Source: Ascoidea asiatica (Eukaryota > Ascomycota > Saccharomycetes > Ascoideales > Ascoideaceae). Taken from it: a DNA stretch of 64,000 nt. A program made the position numbers and the translations under genes. A model generated the notes under the pieces. The model saw only the letters and a program-made list of their open reading frames with translations. It made no database searches and had not been told where the DNA came from. Where the stretch lies: the NCBI GenBank assembly GCA_001600695.1, contig BCKQ01000008.1, positions 1 to 64,000 on the forward strand. The letters are read 5' to 3'. Of the stretch, positions 24,765-36,800 are shown piece by piece; positions within the stretch are counted from its first letter, which is position 1; each line of letters starts with the position of its first letter.

Positions 24765-25910
24765 CCTACAGCTGATACAGCTAATGGCAAAACAAGCTGA
24801 CGCGTTCACTGCTGCTGTAAAGGTAAATACATACCCAGTTTAGTTAGTTCAACAAAATACTGATTCTAAGGTTTTTGGCCCACAACAATAGTAATTAAGT
24901 TTTGGACTGAAATAAAGTTAGAAACAACCTTGAGTGCTATTGAAAAGAACCGAACACATAATCGAAATATAAAAATTGGTTATGCAAACACAATGTCAAT
25001 TTTCAAAACAACTGATTATGTCAATTCTCTTTTATACCGTACGGTTGATCCTAAAAATCATAAAGAAATTATCAGATAAGTTTTGGATGAAAATGATTCT
25101 ATTGTATTTTGGAATACGCTAGATATTAGGTGGTTTTTGTTGTAACTAACTCTTAAGCGCTTTAACCCAAAATGGAAAAAATACAAATGTTGTCTATTAG
25201 GGAAATCGTGCGGCTAAATAAAATTGAAATACAAAAAGATTTGAAAAATAATATTAATGATGGTTTTAAAATACTGTTTATTTTACCAACTAAAAATATG
25301 TTAATGACAGAACAGATGGATGGTCGAGAAATTGTTGACTGAAAATTTAAATCAAGGTATCCGGAGCTTGCTCCTTATATTTGAAAATTACGTAGAATTG
25401 CTATTTATAGCTCGTTGTTTGAAAATCCTTATCGTTATGTGCTGCAGCTCAACTATCTTGCTGAAATAATTTGTCAAAAGAAGACTATAGATTGAACTTA
25501 AATGGAAGAGTTTATAAAAGATAAACATAAGTTTATTACAGATAAACATGATAAAGAAACTAAAAAGTACATGAATGTAGTGGCAAATCCAAAAGTTGCT
25601 AAAGTAAATTTCGTTTCTAATAGTCCTGAAAATCCTGGTGCTTCACCAAAACCTTATGTTTTATCTGGTGCAGATTTCAAGACGTTATTTAATGGAAATT
25701 GCCACGGTTGAGATGAATCCAAAGAATGATCAAGTCACCATTGTAGTAGAACATTGAATTTGATGTTGAATCGCCATAAATGGAATTAGAATCATAATCA
25801 TCTAGTATACCCCAAAAGTTCTAAACATAAAAATCATTCGCATAGAAAATTCTTCAAAAATAGTCAAAAATCAATTTTTGATAATAATTTGAAAATAAAA
25901 TTGAAAATAT
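24634..25910 (+). pseudogene. copia gag remnant
   Basis: MEQSIPHLKEESTSLP begins at 24,634 and reads openly for about 46 codons before a TGA near 24,772. Broken gag-like frames follow, one open for 70 codons at 25,502-25,711 with a Lys-rich helix-like start. The N-terminus recurs in the 3' LTR as MHQSIPHLNEESTSLP. No zinc knuckle was seen, as in Ty1. Confidence 0.65.
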
Positions 25911-26291
25911 TCGACTTTAAGATGATGGAAATACAATAAGTGAGTATGAATCAAAATTAAATGGTTCCGATGATTCTTAACAATTGTTGCTATAGTAATA
26001 AAGGTATTTGTAATACTATAATTACGATGGCAGAGAATTATCAAAGGACTGAAAAAGATTAATGATTTCATTCCAAGTACCTATAATAAAAGCAAGAATA
26101 AAAATAACCATTCTTTGAATAACAAAACAAATCTTGAAATAATTCCTGACAATCCAATAACTATACCTACAAAAGACTCACATAAGCAAGTTGACGCGAT
26201 AAAACCTGATGATATATCACTGTTCAATCGTTTTATCAATTGTAATATTGTTCAGTAATATCCCAACCTTGATTTTATCAAAAATTCAATT

Positions 26292-26573
26292 TTGTGTGAA
26301 GAAGAAAAAATTTCAATTGAATTAGATCCTAAATGTGAAACTGAATCAGCACATAGAATCAAAAATAATGGTGAAACTAATAAAAGAAGTGAAAAGATCG
26401 AGGTTTCTGGTCTTTCATTAACTTCAATAGTTGCAGAAACCTCATGGAACGTGTTCTCATCAAATATAGTTTTTAATACCAGAATTCTACCTCCAAAACT
26501 TATGATAGATTCCGGTGCCAACATATCAACAATTAGTGATTCAAATATCATTTTAATTTTACCAAAACCATAA
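26292..26573 (+). pseudogene. copia aspartic protease remnant
   Basis: LMIDSGANISTISD contains the retropepsin Asp-Ser-Gly triad; the Asp codon is at 26508-26510. The following frame (26,624-26,790) gives SYFPNIIVNIISCSGI, matching the copia block in which Pro precedes Asn-Leu-Leu-Ser. A frameshift separates the two. Confidence 0.75.
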
Positions 26574-27093
26574 ATTATTTGCAGAGAAGTGTCGCAAATT
26601 CATAAAATATTGTCTCAGATGAATTGTGTACATTGATATTAATGTTGCAGGACAATAGAATTTTAGAAATCGCAGAGGTTTCCTATTTTCCAAATATCAT
26701 AGTAAATATAATTTCTTGCTCTGGTATTACAAACTTTAAATTAAAAATTTTAACTAATTATCAATCTTTTTTTTTAATAAGTAAGGTAAAGAAATTTGCC
26801 CAAAAGAGATTAAAGATTGTTCGAAAAGCCGAAGATTCACTTTTATATTTGACACCTTCAATTTTATTCACTAAATGGTCAAGTGTATCACACGTCAACC
26901 AAAACAAACTTGATTATTATTCAAAAGTACCGCTATTGTCATCCAATAATAATTCAACTTTGGAAATAAATAATGTCAATAGATTTGCAGATTCAAATGA
27001 AAATCTAAGTAGTTCAAATACTCTCAACAATTCAAATCAAAATTCATCAACGTTGACACACTATAATTCAAATTTCAAGATCAGCAGTACTAA

Positions 27094-27094
<1 letters not shown>

Positions 27095-27156
<62 letters not shown>

Positions 27157-27187
27157 GAATAATAATAATACGAATAATAATAATACG
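27095..27187 (+). repeat. AAT microsatellite, codes poly-Asn
   Basis: Twenty perfect AAT units (27,095-27,154), then AAT blocks broken by ACG. In the element's frame it would encode a run of Asn with Thr, inserted between protease and integrase. The neighbouring reading frame (26,624-27,244) stays open across it. Confidence 0.95.
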
Positions 27188-27589
27188 AAGACGGATAACA
27201 GGAAGACATCAAAAGCAAATAATAATTCTTCATCAATTAGTTAAGAAGATCCTGATTCTGAAGGTAAGATTGAATTTGAATAATTGAAATCAACAAAGAA
27301 TAATCGGCTCGACATAGGCGAACTTCGACCCCAAGTGTATTTCAAATCGATCACCAATAAACCTAATATTGTAATCAAAAATATATATTAGATTTACATG
27401 TGCTTTAAGGAGACTTCAGCCTAAAAATCGTAAATTCGATGATTAAATTATAGTATTTCAACATTAAACCTCCTACACAAGAAGAATGTATTGCTCCTTC
27501 AAAGTGTGACGAATTCCAGGTCCATAAATTAGTTAGTCTACCTCATAATAATTATAGAAATATGGCTACGTGATTTTTATATAGACTTC

Positions 27590-28350
27590 ATTCTGATTTA
27601 GATGGTCCATATCACTTTAATGCCAAATCCAAGATGTGTCTCGCCGTAATTGATAAATATAGCCATTATTCATTGGTTGAATGGGTGGAATCAAAGTATA
27701 TGAGTTCGTTTAAGACGGTGATGCTAAAATTTATTAAATTTTTACAGAATTTGCCTAATCAAAAGTTATTATATTTAACGCCAGCTGGAAGTTTAGAATT
27801 TATGACTTCGCAGCTCAGACCCCCATAGAATAAGAGATGGACACTGAGATGGTTCCTACCAGTGCTTATTATCCAGAAATGAATGGAGTAGCGGAAAGCT
27901 TCAGTAGAACGATAAAATCCATTTCTGTGAATCTAATATTGCCCACAGGAACAATAAAATCATTTCTCTTCGTTGAACATGCTGTATTACATGCTACTCA
28001 ATTGAAAAATATAATTACATCTTCAAATAATCTAGATGAACCCCATATGAGATGGTCTTCAAATCAAAATTTAATTACAAAACAATAAATGAATTTGGAT
28101 CGGATTGCTGGCTTAAATTGGCAAGGTATAAAATTTAACCTTTAAATTTTCCAGAAACTCTGTGGCACAATTTCGGGGTACACTTGTTGGTTCGGTTAAT
28201 GACTCCAGTAGCATCAAAATCTGCCTTATTCGTGATAACGCGATCAAAATTGTGGAATTTACTGATCACAACTTTAGAAGTATGTTCGAATTTGGTAAAT
28301 TAACCCAAAAACTAATACTAAAGTCAATTCCTGCTGTTTCTGCCTCAATA
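27590..28350 (+). pseudogene. copia integrase remnant
   Basis: SDLDGPYHFNAKSKMCLAV matches the first catalytic Asp block (Asp codon 27595-27597). The second block reads LTPAGSLEFM, so the catalytic Asp of D-x-G-x-EF appears replaced. After a frameshift, NGVAESFSRTI retains the third catalytic Glu (27894-27896). From 28,162 FRGTLVGSVNDSSS resembles the post-core region where copia proteins read Gly-x-x-Val-Gly. The chain is broken in at least two places. Confidence 0.8.
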
Positions 28351-29583
28351 AATTGAGATAAAGATAAAGTTGCTTTTCAAATTTATTCAGACGCAAAAGA
28401 GGATAATAATATGGATACTCAAGATAATAAAACTAATAATCCAACTGCAGAATCTGAAGATGCAGAACGTCATTGCTTCAGCATTCTCAAATCATTTCAG
28501 CCTGTTAGAAAAAGCCAATTCCCCAGCTGTATCAGTGGTTAATGGTTACCGAGTTACCATTGAGAATAACTATATAAGTAATAATGATGTTCAAATTCGC
28601 TTAAGAATGAAAATCTAATACTAATTGAAAATTTGACTTAATAAATAATGTCAATTCCTGCAATTAACAAGCAAGAATTTAATGGATTTCCCCGTGTTAT
28701 TACAAACCGTTCAGAAATCCTGGGCAGTCAGGGAAGTTGGTGGAAGGGGAACAGTTAAAAGAGGTGGTTGAAGACGAGGTTTCTCTAATCCGGTTGATCT
28801 AGATCCTGAATTTGATGTTAAATACATTCAAAATGATGCATCAATTGAAGATATGGTGTTGTATACTGTAATCGGTGCAAACGATGAAACACTATTTGTT
28901 GCTGATGCCTACGTGGATGTTTTAGGTGAAAGTACTTAAAGTAGTGGGTTCCCGCTTTGTGATGGTGCGTTATCAGAAACTATCATTCAAACTCATAATC
29001 AACTAAAAGAGTAAGATCAAAAAGCGATCAAAGCTGATTCTAGATTATTGAATTTATTTGAATTATCTAAACCTAATGTTAAGAGTCAATTAATAATAAG
29101 TTGTGATCAAAACATTCAAGATCTCACTAATTCAAAACCAATAATAGAATATAATTTATCAACAGCTAGAAATTCAAATATCCCTGAAGAATCAGCTGAT
29201 TTTCCAAAACAAAAAGCATCCTACATCAAATGTATTGAATTTCCAATCACCGAGATAATAGATCAAAAAGCAGTAATAAAATCATAACCACTCATTGATG
29301 CATCAAGAATCAGAAAGAAAAAAAATCACCTGCTGGAATCATCCTATCTCACAGATGATCCAGTGGATGAGTCATAAAACCTTCCAAAAAGATTCAAGAA
29401 ATACCAAGATCGACGGCATTTCAAATCAATTACTGGAACAACAAAAATATATATAAAATTCATAATTTAAAAGAAATAGATATCAGCTTACCATTTCCCA
29501 ATATTAATGAAAAGAAAATCAAAGTAGATGAAAATAATTTAGATCCATCAAAAGTTTCTGTTCAAAAGACAAATAAAGAATTA

Positions 29584-30376
29584 GTGTCATTATTTGCTGT
29601 ATATAACTGGTATGTCGACTGTTGGAAAACTGCTGGCAACGATGGATGTAGAAACCTCATCAGACTTGAGGTTTTAAGTATCATTGATAAAAAGGATATA
29701 CCCGCTAGTAAACGATTAATTTCTGCTGAATGGATAGCTGCTATCAAGAAAAATATAAATAACTCAATTGATTCATTTAAATTAAGAATTGTTGCTCAAG
29801 GTTTTAAGCAAAGTATCAAAGAAGACTTTATACCAAACTGTTTATCATCGCTCGTTATTATAATCGATACATTTCGTGTTATTCTCGCTGTTGCTAGTAT
29901 TTTAAATAATAAGTTGCGCAATATTCATATATGTTCTTTTTTTCTCAATCCTGACGTTCAGGAAAAGATGTATATTACTCCTCGTTGAGGCTTTATCAAA
30001 AACCCAATGTTAAATGGAAGCTAAATCTTGCTTTATAGCCTATAAAACAGGCATCATAGGAATGACATCAATTAACTGTTTTAGAGTTAAAGAGTCGTGG
30101 ATTTATTCAACAAAGGTAGAAAATTGCTGCTTCTACACGAAAGACAAGCAAAACAGGAGTTTTCTAATACATTATGTTGATCATATATTAATTTCATATT
30201 CTAAAGAGTCAGGAATTGAATTGGTGGTTAATATTTTGAAAACAAAACTTAAACTCAAAGGCTTCGGGTTTCCTAAGAAATTTCTTGGAATAAGAGTTCA
30301 AGAATTAAACAATCAACGGATTGAAAATCCTGAACTGGTAACTAAATCAATAAATAATAATAATAGCGAATTGTAG
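29584..30376 (+). pseudogene. copia reverse transcriptase remnant
   Basis: The frame at 29,584-29,988 gives LISAEWIAAIKKN, FKLRIVAQGFKQ and HICSFFLNPDVQEKMYITPR, matching copia RT fingers and palm blocks (the last aligns with D-V-x-x-AFLNG-x-L-x-EE-x-YM-x-P-P). After a frame change the second frame (30,014-30,376) carries NCCFYTKDKQNRSFLIHYVD and then His instead of the second Asp of YVDD (His codon 30182-30184), and FPKKFLGIRVQE. The active-site change alone would inactivate the enzyme. Confidence 0.85.
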
Positions 30377-30559
30377 TTGGCTAATCTTTCAGGCATTCAG
30401 CATAAGCTTATGTCATTCATCATACTCATTATATCGAGGAAATTTTTAAACAAACAAATAATGGAAGTATTAAATCTCAGATTGTGCCACTTAACAAATC
30501 CTATATTGATGGCAATTGCTTAATTGACCCTGATGATGTATTTCTAAATAATGAGTTAA

Positions 30560-31280
30560 ATGACTCAGATCATGAATATTGCAGAAGAATTTTACTTGCT
30601 TTACTTTATCTTGATCTTGTACAAGACTTCATTTATCTTATGCAGTGAGTATTTTGGGACAACGAGCTGCTTCTCGAAAAATAAAAGATTTGAAATCTTT
30701 GAATAATCTTGCAACCTATGTTGCTAATACTAAATATTTGTCTATTATTTATGCAATTGACTATATCAGCGATAACTCAAAGGGACTTTACAAAGTTCTT
30801 AGGTTATGCAGATGCTTCATTTGCTATAGATCAAATTGCACAACGATCTCCATATTGATACTGGTTTGTTGTTAGCACGTTCATTGCTTCCTGTTGCAGG
30901 AACACACAAATATCTGTGTCAATTTGTACAATCGAAGTTGAGTTATTTGCTGTCTTGGACCTTACAAAAACTATGCTTTTTTATAATCTACTTTTCAAAC
31001 GTGTCGGACTTTGTGTAAAGAATATTCCATTATTTATTGATAACAAAGCTGCTTTGCCATTTATCTAAGGTAAAAATGAGCATAATACTTAAAAACTTTT
31101 TGACGGCAGACTAAAATTTAGGAGAGAAATTATTCAGAAAATCATTTCCTCTTTGTATTATGATTCATGGCAATCTAATTTTGCTGATATAATAACCAAA
31201 TCCCTTCAATATCTTGCTTTTACCAATCTATTAATTGATTTATATTATAATCTTGTTGTTAACAACATTATTGATTAACC
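30560..31280 (+). pseudogene. copia RNase H remnant
   Basis: EYCRRILLALLYLDLVQDFIY (split across 30,575-30,640) matches the block before RNase H (Leu-Leu-Tyr-Leu...Arg-Pro-Asp). GYADASFAIDQIAQRSP near 30,805 is the first RNase H Asp block, CTIEVELFAVLDLTK near 30,930 the Glu block, LFIDNKAALPFI near 31,033 the second Asp block, and NFADIITKSLQYLAF near 31,178 the terminal block that normally reads AD-x-LTK. Frames change at least twice. Confidence 0.85.
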
Positions 31281-31330
31281 GTAATTCCATTTTTCATCTG
31301 GTGGTTTTTGTTGATATCCAAATTTAAAAT

Positions 31331-31353
31331 GTAGAGGACGACGGGAATCGAAC
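31331..31353. other. tRNA 3'-end-like / primer-binding-site-like motif
   Basis: TGTAGAGGACGACGGGAATC followed by GAAC. On the minus strand this reads GTTCGATTCCCGTCG..., with a near-consensus B box (GTTCGATTCC) and a tRNA-like 3' tail. On the plus strand it looks like a primer-binding site with one G missing from the expected TGG. The T-stem partner and the rest of a tRNA are absent. It is either a tRNA relic or the primer site of a second, nested element. Confidence 0.4.
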
Positions 31354-31507
31354 AGTTAATAATCATTAATTTATTGTTATAGCTGATAATTCATGTTCAG
31401 AAATTCAAAAATAAAGTAATAATATTAAATGCAAAAGTCATTTATTTCATCCTGGCAAAATATTAAAAAGAATTTACTTTGTTTCATCATTATTTCACAA
31501 TTATAAA

Positions 31508-32032
31508 ATTCACTGTTAAATCCTACATCACCAAGCACTGCTAGGCGTATTTCTTTAGTTTCAAAAAATTATCATTTTTATTATAACCTAAACTGCTCGA
31601 GTTGGTTATGAGGAATTGTAGATAAATTATTTGGTTATTCCATCTATTCTGGTTTAGGTCCATCAATAATTGCAATGTTTTAGTTAAATATTGCTCAGGG
31701 TTCAGTATATCATGATTATATTGATTATATTTTAACTAATCTCAGCAGTTTACCTGTTTTCCAAAATAACAAACTTGCTGATTTTACATTGTTACTTTCA
31801 TCATCATTATCATCAAACTTAGCATATACACATTATTATTTTTTTCTGACTTATCCCAATTATGTAAATGCACGCATTTTGTGTTCTCTTTTTTTTCTCA
31901 ATTACTACGGTGTTTTGTCCAACATTTACTTTTTAAATTGTTTCTCAACTAGCACAATTAGAGGGCGGTTGGAATTCTGGCTGACAAGCAATATCCCTGT
32001 TACAAGGTGTGCCCAGTTTTTCAATATATAAG
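31508..32032 (+). pseudogene. unassigned reading frame between RNase H and 3' LTR
   Basis: One frame continues from about 31,508 to 32,032 with only a TGA near 31,609 and a TAG near 31,681. It gives a protein with KLFGYSIYSGLGPSIIAMF and ILTNLSSLPVFQNN. Such a coherent frame is unexpected after RNase H in a Ty1-type element. It could be gag of a second element whose primer-binding site is at 31,331, or an extra 3' gene. From about 31,967 it runs into the LTR. Confidence 0.45.
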
Positions 32033-32298
32033 AAGTAATTTCAGTCCGAACTATAGTTTTTATTGAAGAATAATTAACTAGCTAGCTGAAATTGATCAAG
32101 GTAAATAATAGCTACAGAATATAAATGTATAGTAAATGCACTTAATATAATGAATATAATAACATAATATGCACCAATCTATTCCTCATTTAAATGAAGA
32201 AAGTACTTCTCTTCCAGCAGTAAATACTACGAGTTTGGAAGACTTGACCATGGAACATCCAAATATGTCAGGTCGCAATATTGCCCAGAGCGATCCAT
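31967..32298 (+). repeat. 3' LTR of the Ty1/copia element
   Basis: Begins GGTTGGAATTCTGGCTG and aligns throughout with 24,436-24,764, including the TATA-like CAATATATAA and the gag start at 32,169 (MHQSIPHLNEESTSLP). The gag frame stays open to 32,378, beyond the end of homology. Confidence 0.75.
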
Positions 32299-32924
32299 CT
32301 AACAAAGTGTGCTGGATTTCTCAAATTGTGCTTCGGCCGTGGCTCTTACTTCTGGTAACTTATTATTATATGCAGTAATCCTTACACTTTCTGATTGTGT
32401 TATACTTTTGACGAACAAGTATTTGATACATTGTTATAACACCGTTTTTTGGTCCAATTTTTCTTATTAAAACTGATTAAAATAAGTTTGAATTTGAAAA
32501 ATTCCTTTTCTGTGAAGATTTGTGTGAGGTTACCGTGGTACAACCATGTTTTTCGGTAGACGGTATTGTACGGGAAGCAAAACTACAGGCAACTAAGTAG
32601 CTGATATTTACATAATTGAAAGGTTATTAAATCTGAGACGTATACCAGGAGGTGGAACACTCATAACAAATTAACCAATTGCATCGGCTTACAAGGTTGG
32701 GGATATAAAAGCCAGAAGCTGATGTTATTACCCAAAGCTGTGCGCTATAAGATGTAACACACAGGTTTATTTGGTGTTCGCAAATTGCGTAACATTTCCC
32801 ACCTTGGATCAATCAATGCTCAGTTGGCAGAGAACTAGGCTCCAATATGTAAGAGAAGCCGAATTACCTCCCAACGGTTCAGTTTGCTAAATTCGTGAAA
32901 CAAATTGATAATATATCCACCACT
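32299..32924. other. no gene seen
   Basis: Sequence just right of the 3' LTR, of balanced composition from about 32,520. The short minus-strand frame at 32,812-32,627 has no recognisable motif. Confidence 0.4.
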
Positions 32925-33310
32925 TGCACATCTGGTGCGAAATATTGCTACTCTATCTCCTTGGCCCAACAGAAATTGAAGAAAATGATGCACAGTGGAA
33001 GTAACTTAGATAATATATGTTTAAGATGCTAGATCTTTCATTTACGATGTCAAACCTTTTGTTATATTAATTAGCAGAGCCCATGGCCCAACTAGCATAC
33101 CCTAAAAGACTTAGCATTCTAACACCACACGCTTAGGAAAACTAAGGGTTCTGCTTAAAACAATATGCAAAGATGCTACCAAAAGGTAGGTTCGTATTAC
33201 TACGGTCGTTAACCAATTCAGTGAACACATAGGTGCCGTTGAGGGTGCCCAGCAATGCCAGTTTCTAATACTTGTAGCTGAACAGCTGGCAAAAACTTTT
33301 TTTTGATATT
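32925..33310. repeat. dispersed repeat, copy 2 (pair with 21,225)
   Basis: Same orientation as the copy at 21,225-21,630; matching blocks are GAAGAAAATGATGCACAGTG near 32,979, TCTAACACCACACGCTTAGG near 33,118 and GCCGTTGAGGGTGCCC near 33,236, ending in a T-rich run. Probably an old LTR. Confidence 0.5.
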
Positions 33311-33662
33311 ATTTCATTTTTGTTAGAAGTTGCACCGATTATCACTCATCAGGGTAAAAAGTAAAACTGGTGAGAAGGGATTCAGGTTTTGGTCTTATTA
33401 GGTCAATCGTGGCTAACGGTTTCTCTTTTCTTGTTTCTAAACCACAGGATACTGCGATGAGACGGAAGATGCTTCGACCTTTGTCCATAGTATTTGATTG
33501 AGCTCCTTCTTGATAAAGACCTGTGCGTCGCTTGATTCGGAATGTTGACAGAAATACTACAAGCACTATGTCTAACACCAGTTTTTATTATTTATTAATT
33601 TGAATTTTTTATACCTAGAAGCTGTACCAAAGATATGCTTTGGGTCAGGTGATTTAAAATTT

Positions 33663-33846
33663 GTTTCAGTTTTTATTATCTGTTTCAATTATTTGTTTCA
33701 ATTTTTACTCCTTGTTTCAATCTTTATTATGTGTTTCAATTTTTACTATATGTTTCAATTTTTATTATGTGTTTCACTTTTCACTATGTGTTTCAATTTT
33801 TACTTTTTGTTTCAGTTTTTATTTTGTGTTTCAATTATTTGTGTCA
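33663..33846 (+). repeat. 19-bp minisatellite, GTTTCAATTTTTATTATGT unit
   Basis: Ten units; starts at 33663, 33682, 33695, 33714, 33733, 33752, 33771, 33790, 33809 and 33828 show an exact 19-bp period with one short 13-bp unit. Because 19 is not a multiple of three, more than one frame stays open, which creates overlapping Phe-rich reading frames (33,600-33,927) that are not genes. A shorter array of the same unit lies at 43,703. Confidence 0.9.
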
Positions 33847-36800
33847 CATTTAGCTTTCACTATATATATCAACTACTTCATTATAGCCCTAACTTATTTT
33901 CATTTTGGTTTTTTATTTAGCTTTTAATCTACATGACCAAAACGTTAATTTTTTATACATAAATACGTGTGTTCTTTTATGTTTCTTGGTTTTTGTTTTG
34001 ATTCTTCTTACTTATCATCGCTACTATCTGCAACAGACTCATATAATACTATTTCATATTTTATTTTTTTATAAATTATTTTATATCGTAGTATTATCTG
34101 TTTCATTAATTATGTTAGCAGGAAATATTAGAACTGTACTTATCCAAACTAGGTCAGTTTACCTCTAGTTATCTTACCCTCCCGTAACCAATTTGGGACA
34201 AAGCAAATTTAGATTTTGGAAAACAATTTCTGTTTTTTGTGTTGCTGATTGACAGGTTCCTCTATGAGTGAAAAATCTTTTCAGAATAAAAACCATCTGT
34301 GCCTGCACTACGGGATTAACACCATTATAAAAATTAAAAAAAAAAAAAGAACCTAAAATGAACAAGTTAAAATAGAATAACCACTAAAATTCTGTTCTAT
34401 AAACATATATCTTTTCTTGCATAAAATACAAGTGACTTATTCTAAATTCTTTTCAATTATGAATAAGTAACTGGTTATTATTAGGTGGTAATAATATGGC
34501 TAATTAAAACAAGCACGTATTGTGAGTAATGTAATACATATAAAGAACGAAAAATAATTGAGTATTCCTTTGAATAAATAGTAGCATTTTCCTTAGTCAA
34601 TCCAACTCAGATACTCATATTTTCATGGGGCAAATAGAGCATATATGAGATACCATAAACACTTCGCCTTTCAAATAAACACGATATGTAGAAAAGTAAT
34701 AAGATTTGGAGGATATGAAAATCAGAGGAGAACTGAAAAAAATAATAGTACCTGAGCAAACACATATAAAATATTTAAACAAATCTGAAAAAAAATTAAA
34801 GCGAAAGCACTCATATAAAAATAATTTGAGCTAATATTGTAAAAAATGAACAAACTAAAAATCATTAAAAAATCAAAAACAAACATTAAAACGATTGAAA
34901 AAAAATTTTAAGAAAAAAAAATATTAAATGAAAATAGGAACCGTGATATACTAACAGTAAAATTTGGCTCTAAATCAGTATGCAAAACTTCGTCCAAGTT
35001 GAAGGTCAAGTTAGGATACTTTTCTTTCAGTACTCTATAATTTTCCTTTCAAGTTTATTTTTATTTTTTTCTAATTGATTTTTAGCAATTCAGAATAAAT
35101 CTTTTGGATCAATCATTTCATTGTTATTAATTGTATGAGTAATTTTATTATTTTTATGTAATTTATACAATATTGAAGATAGTCTGTACCACGTTTCTGG
35201 CTGTAGGTGTTGGGATCCATTTAATATACAATTGTAATTTTTTGATGATTTTACAATTTTACTTTAAAGTATATCACTGATGTAAAGGATTTTTTTTTTA
35301 GTTTTTTTATGTCTTCCTGGACAGGTTCTAACAACTCAGTTAATTTTTTATTCTAGATTCTAAGTGAATGGATGGAATGCATAATTATTCTTTGCTAAGT
35401 TACTGAAACAAGATATAGTTCATTCTTACATTCTTTTGACGCAAAGAAAAAAATACAAAGCTGGAATGAAGTGAATGTAAAGCGAACTGGTCGTTCAATC
35501 TTGAAGAAAAAAATTGTGGTCATAAAGGTTTCAAAATGTCTTGACTTTCTTCCTTTATTCGAGCCATAATCGTTGTAAACAAATTGATTTACTTATTATA
35601 CTGAATTGATTGATGCTATCTTTGAATACCACCAATGTGGACTCATATTCATAAATTAATATAATAAAAAAAAACACTAATAATTTATATTCTGTAAATC
35701 GAGCTTCAATTTCGTTGAGAGAATCTTGAGAATTCTTGAAGTTCATTAGCTGATTTGGTTCATGTGATAAAGACTTTTTTAAAATTGGAAAAATATTATT
35801 AATCATTTAATTTACTTTTTCTATTGGCATCACACTCCGGTTAGTGAGGTTCCCCTGAGGATTTCATAAGACACTGTTCACAAACAATATTTGAAGGATG
35901 GCGTCGGAATCAGTCATTTTTATAATTGAGCCTTATTATTTTAGTTGAGTTTGCAATAATAAAAGAAATTAAATTTTCAGATAATTAGAGAAAGAAGGAT
36001 AACATAATGTACCAGATTGGTTTTATTTTTAATTAATATAAAAAACTGTTTTTCTCGAACGCTTAATCCCAAGATTTCCGAGCTTACGAACCTTAATAGG
36101 TATTGATGCAGAGTAACAAATATTAAGTAATAACAATTTGAGGATAGTGATAACACTCCATTAAGTGTAATAAAATTTTACTAACAATCTTGGCCAATTT
36201 AGAAAAACTAAAGCTTGAATACAAAATCGAAAAATAAAAAAATTTGAAATATTAAAAAATTGGTTTCTGAGTAAACAGACTTCCCTAATTTTGATAGAAA
36301 GATTATTCTTTGCGTCCGTGAGATTTGGAAAAATCATCCATCAATATAAGTGGAGAATCATACATTTCAAATGCAGCTCCTAAGTATTTAACATTGACCT
36401 TTGAATAATATCTGTTACCATTCATTTTCTGGAACTGGTAAACGTTATTTTTATTTGTTCTGGTAATTCAAAAAACTCCATGAAATGACGGGTCACATTT
36501 GAGTCTTTTTTTATTTGTTACGATGGTATACCTTTTGTGCACCTGTAATAGAGTTGGAACTCGATTTTGTTGGAAATAATTGATATCTATATATGCTACG
36601 GCCTATACTGGTAGTAGGACCATAGGTCATGAAAGTCTAAACGACACATCTCTATAGTAGAGGTAAAAAAGACAGTATTTTACTATAATGTGTAAACATT
36701 ATGTACAATTATGCACAGAGCTGCATAGTTAGGCATAAATATTCATATTTTTGCTTAAAACTGCATTTAGTTGCCTGAACAATATATCCATTCACATAAC

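Larger units (their letters stand above)
24436..32298 (+). mobile_element. near-complete but decayed Ty1/copia retrotransposon
   Basis: Two direct repeats of about 330 bp (24,436-24,764 and 31,967-32,298) bracket gag, protease, integrase, reverse transcriptase and RNase H in copia order, for a total of about 7.9 kb. The two LTRs have diverged to about 75 per cent by eye, and the coding part changes frame at least six times. The repeat includes the first 40 or so codons of gag, as in Ty1 and Ty2, where gag begins inside the LTR. No target-site duplication is evident. A 690-bp stretch between RNase H and the 3' LTR is not explained by a standard Ty1 layout. Confidence 0.8.

Noticed and set aside
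33600-33927. Overlapping Phe-rich frames of 106 and 88 codons
   Set aside because: Explained by the 19-bp tandem repeat, whose period leaves more than one frame free of stops.
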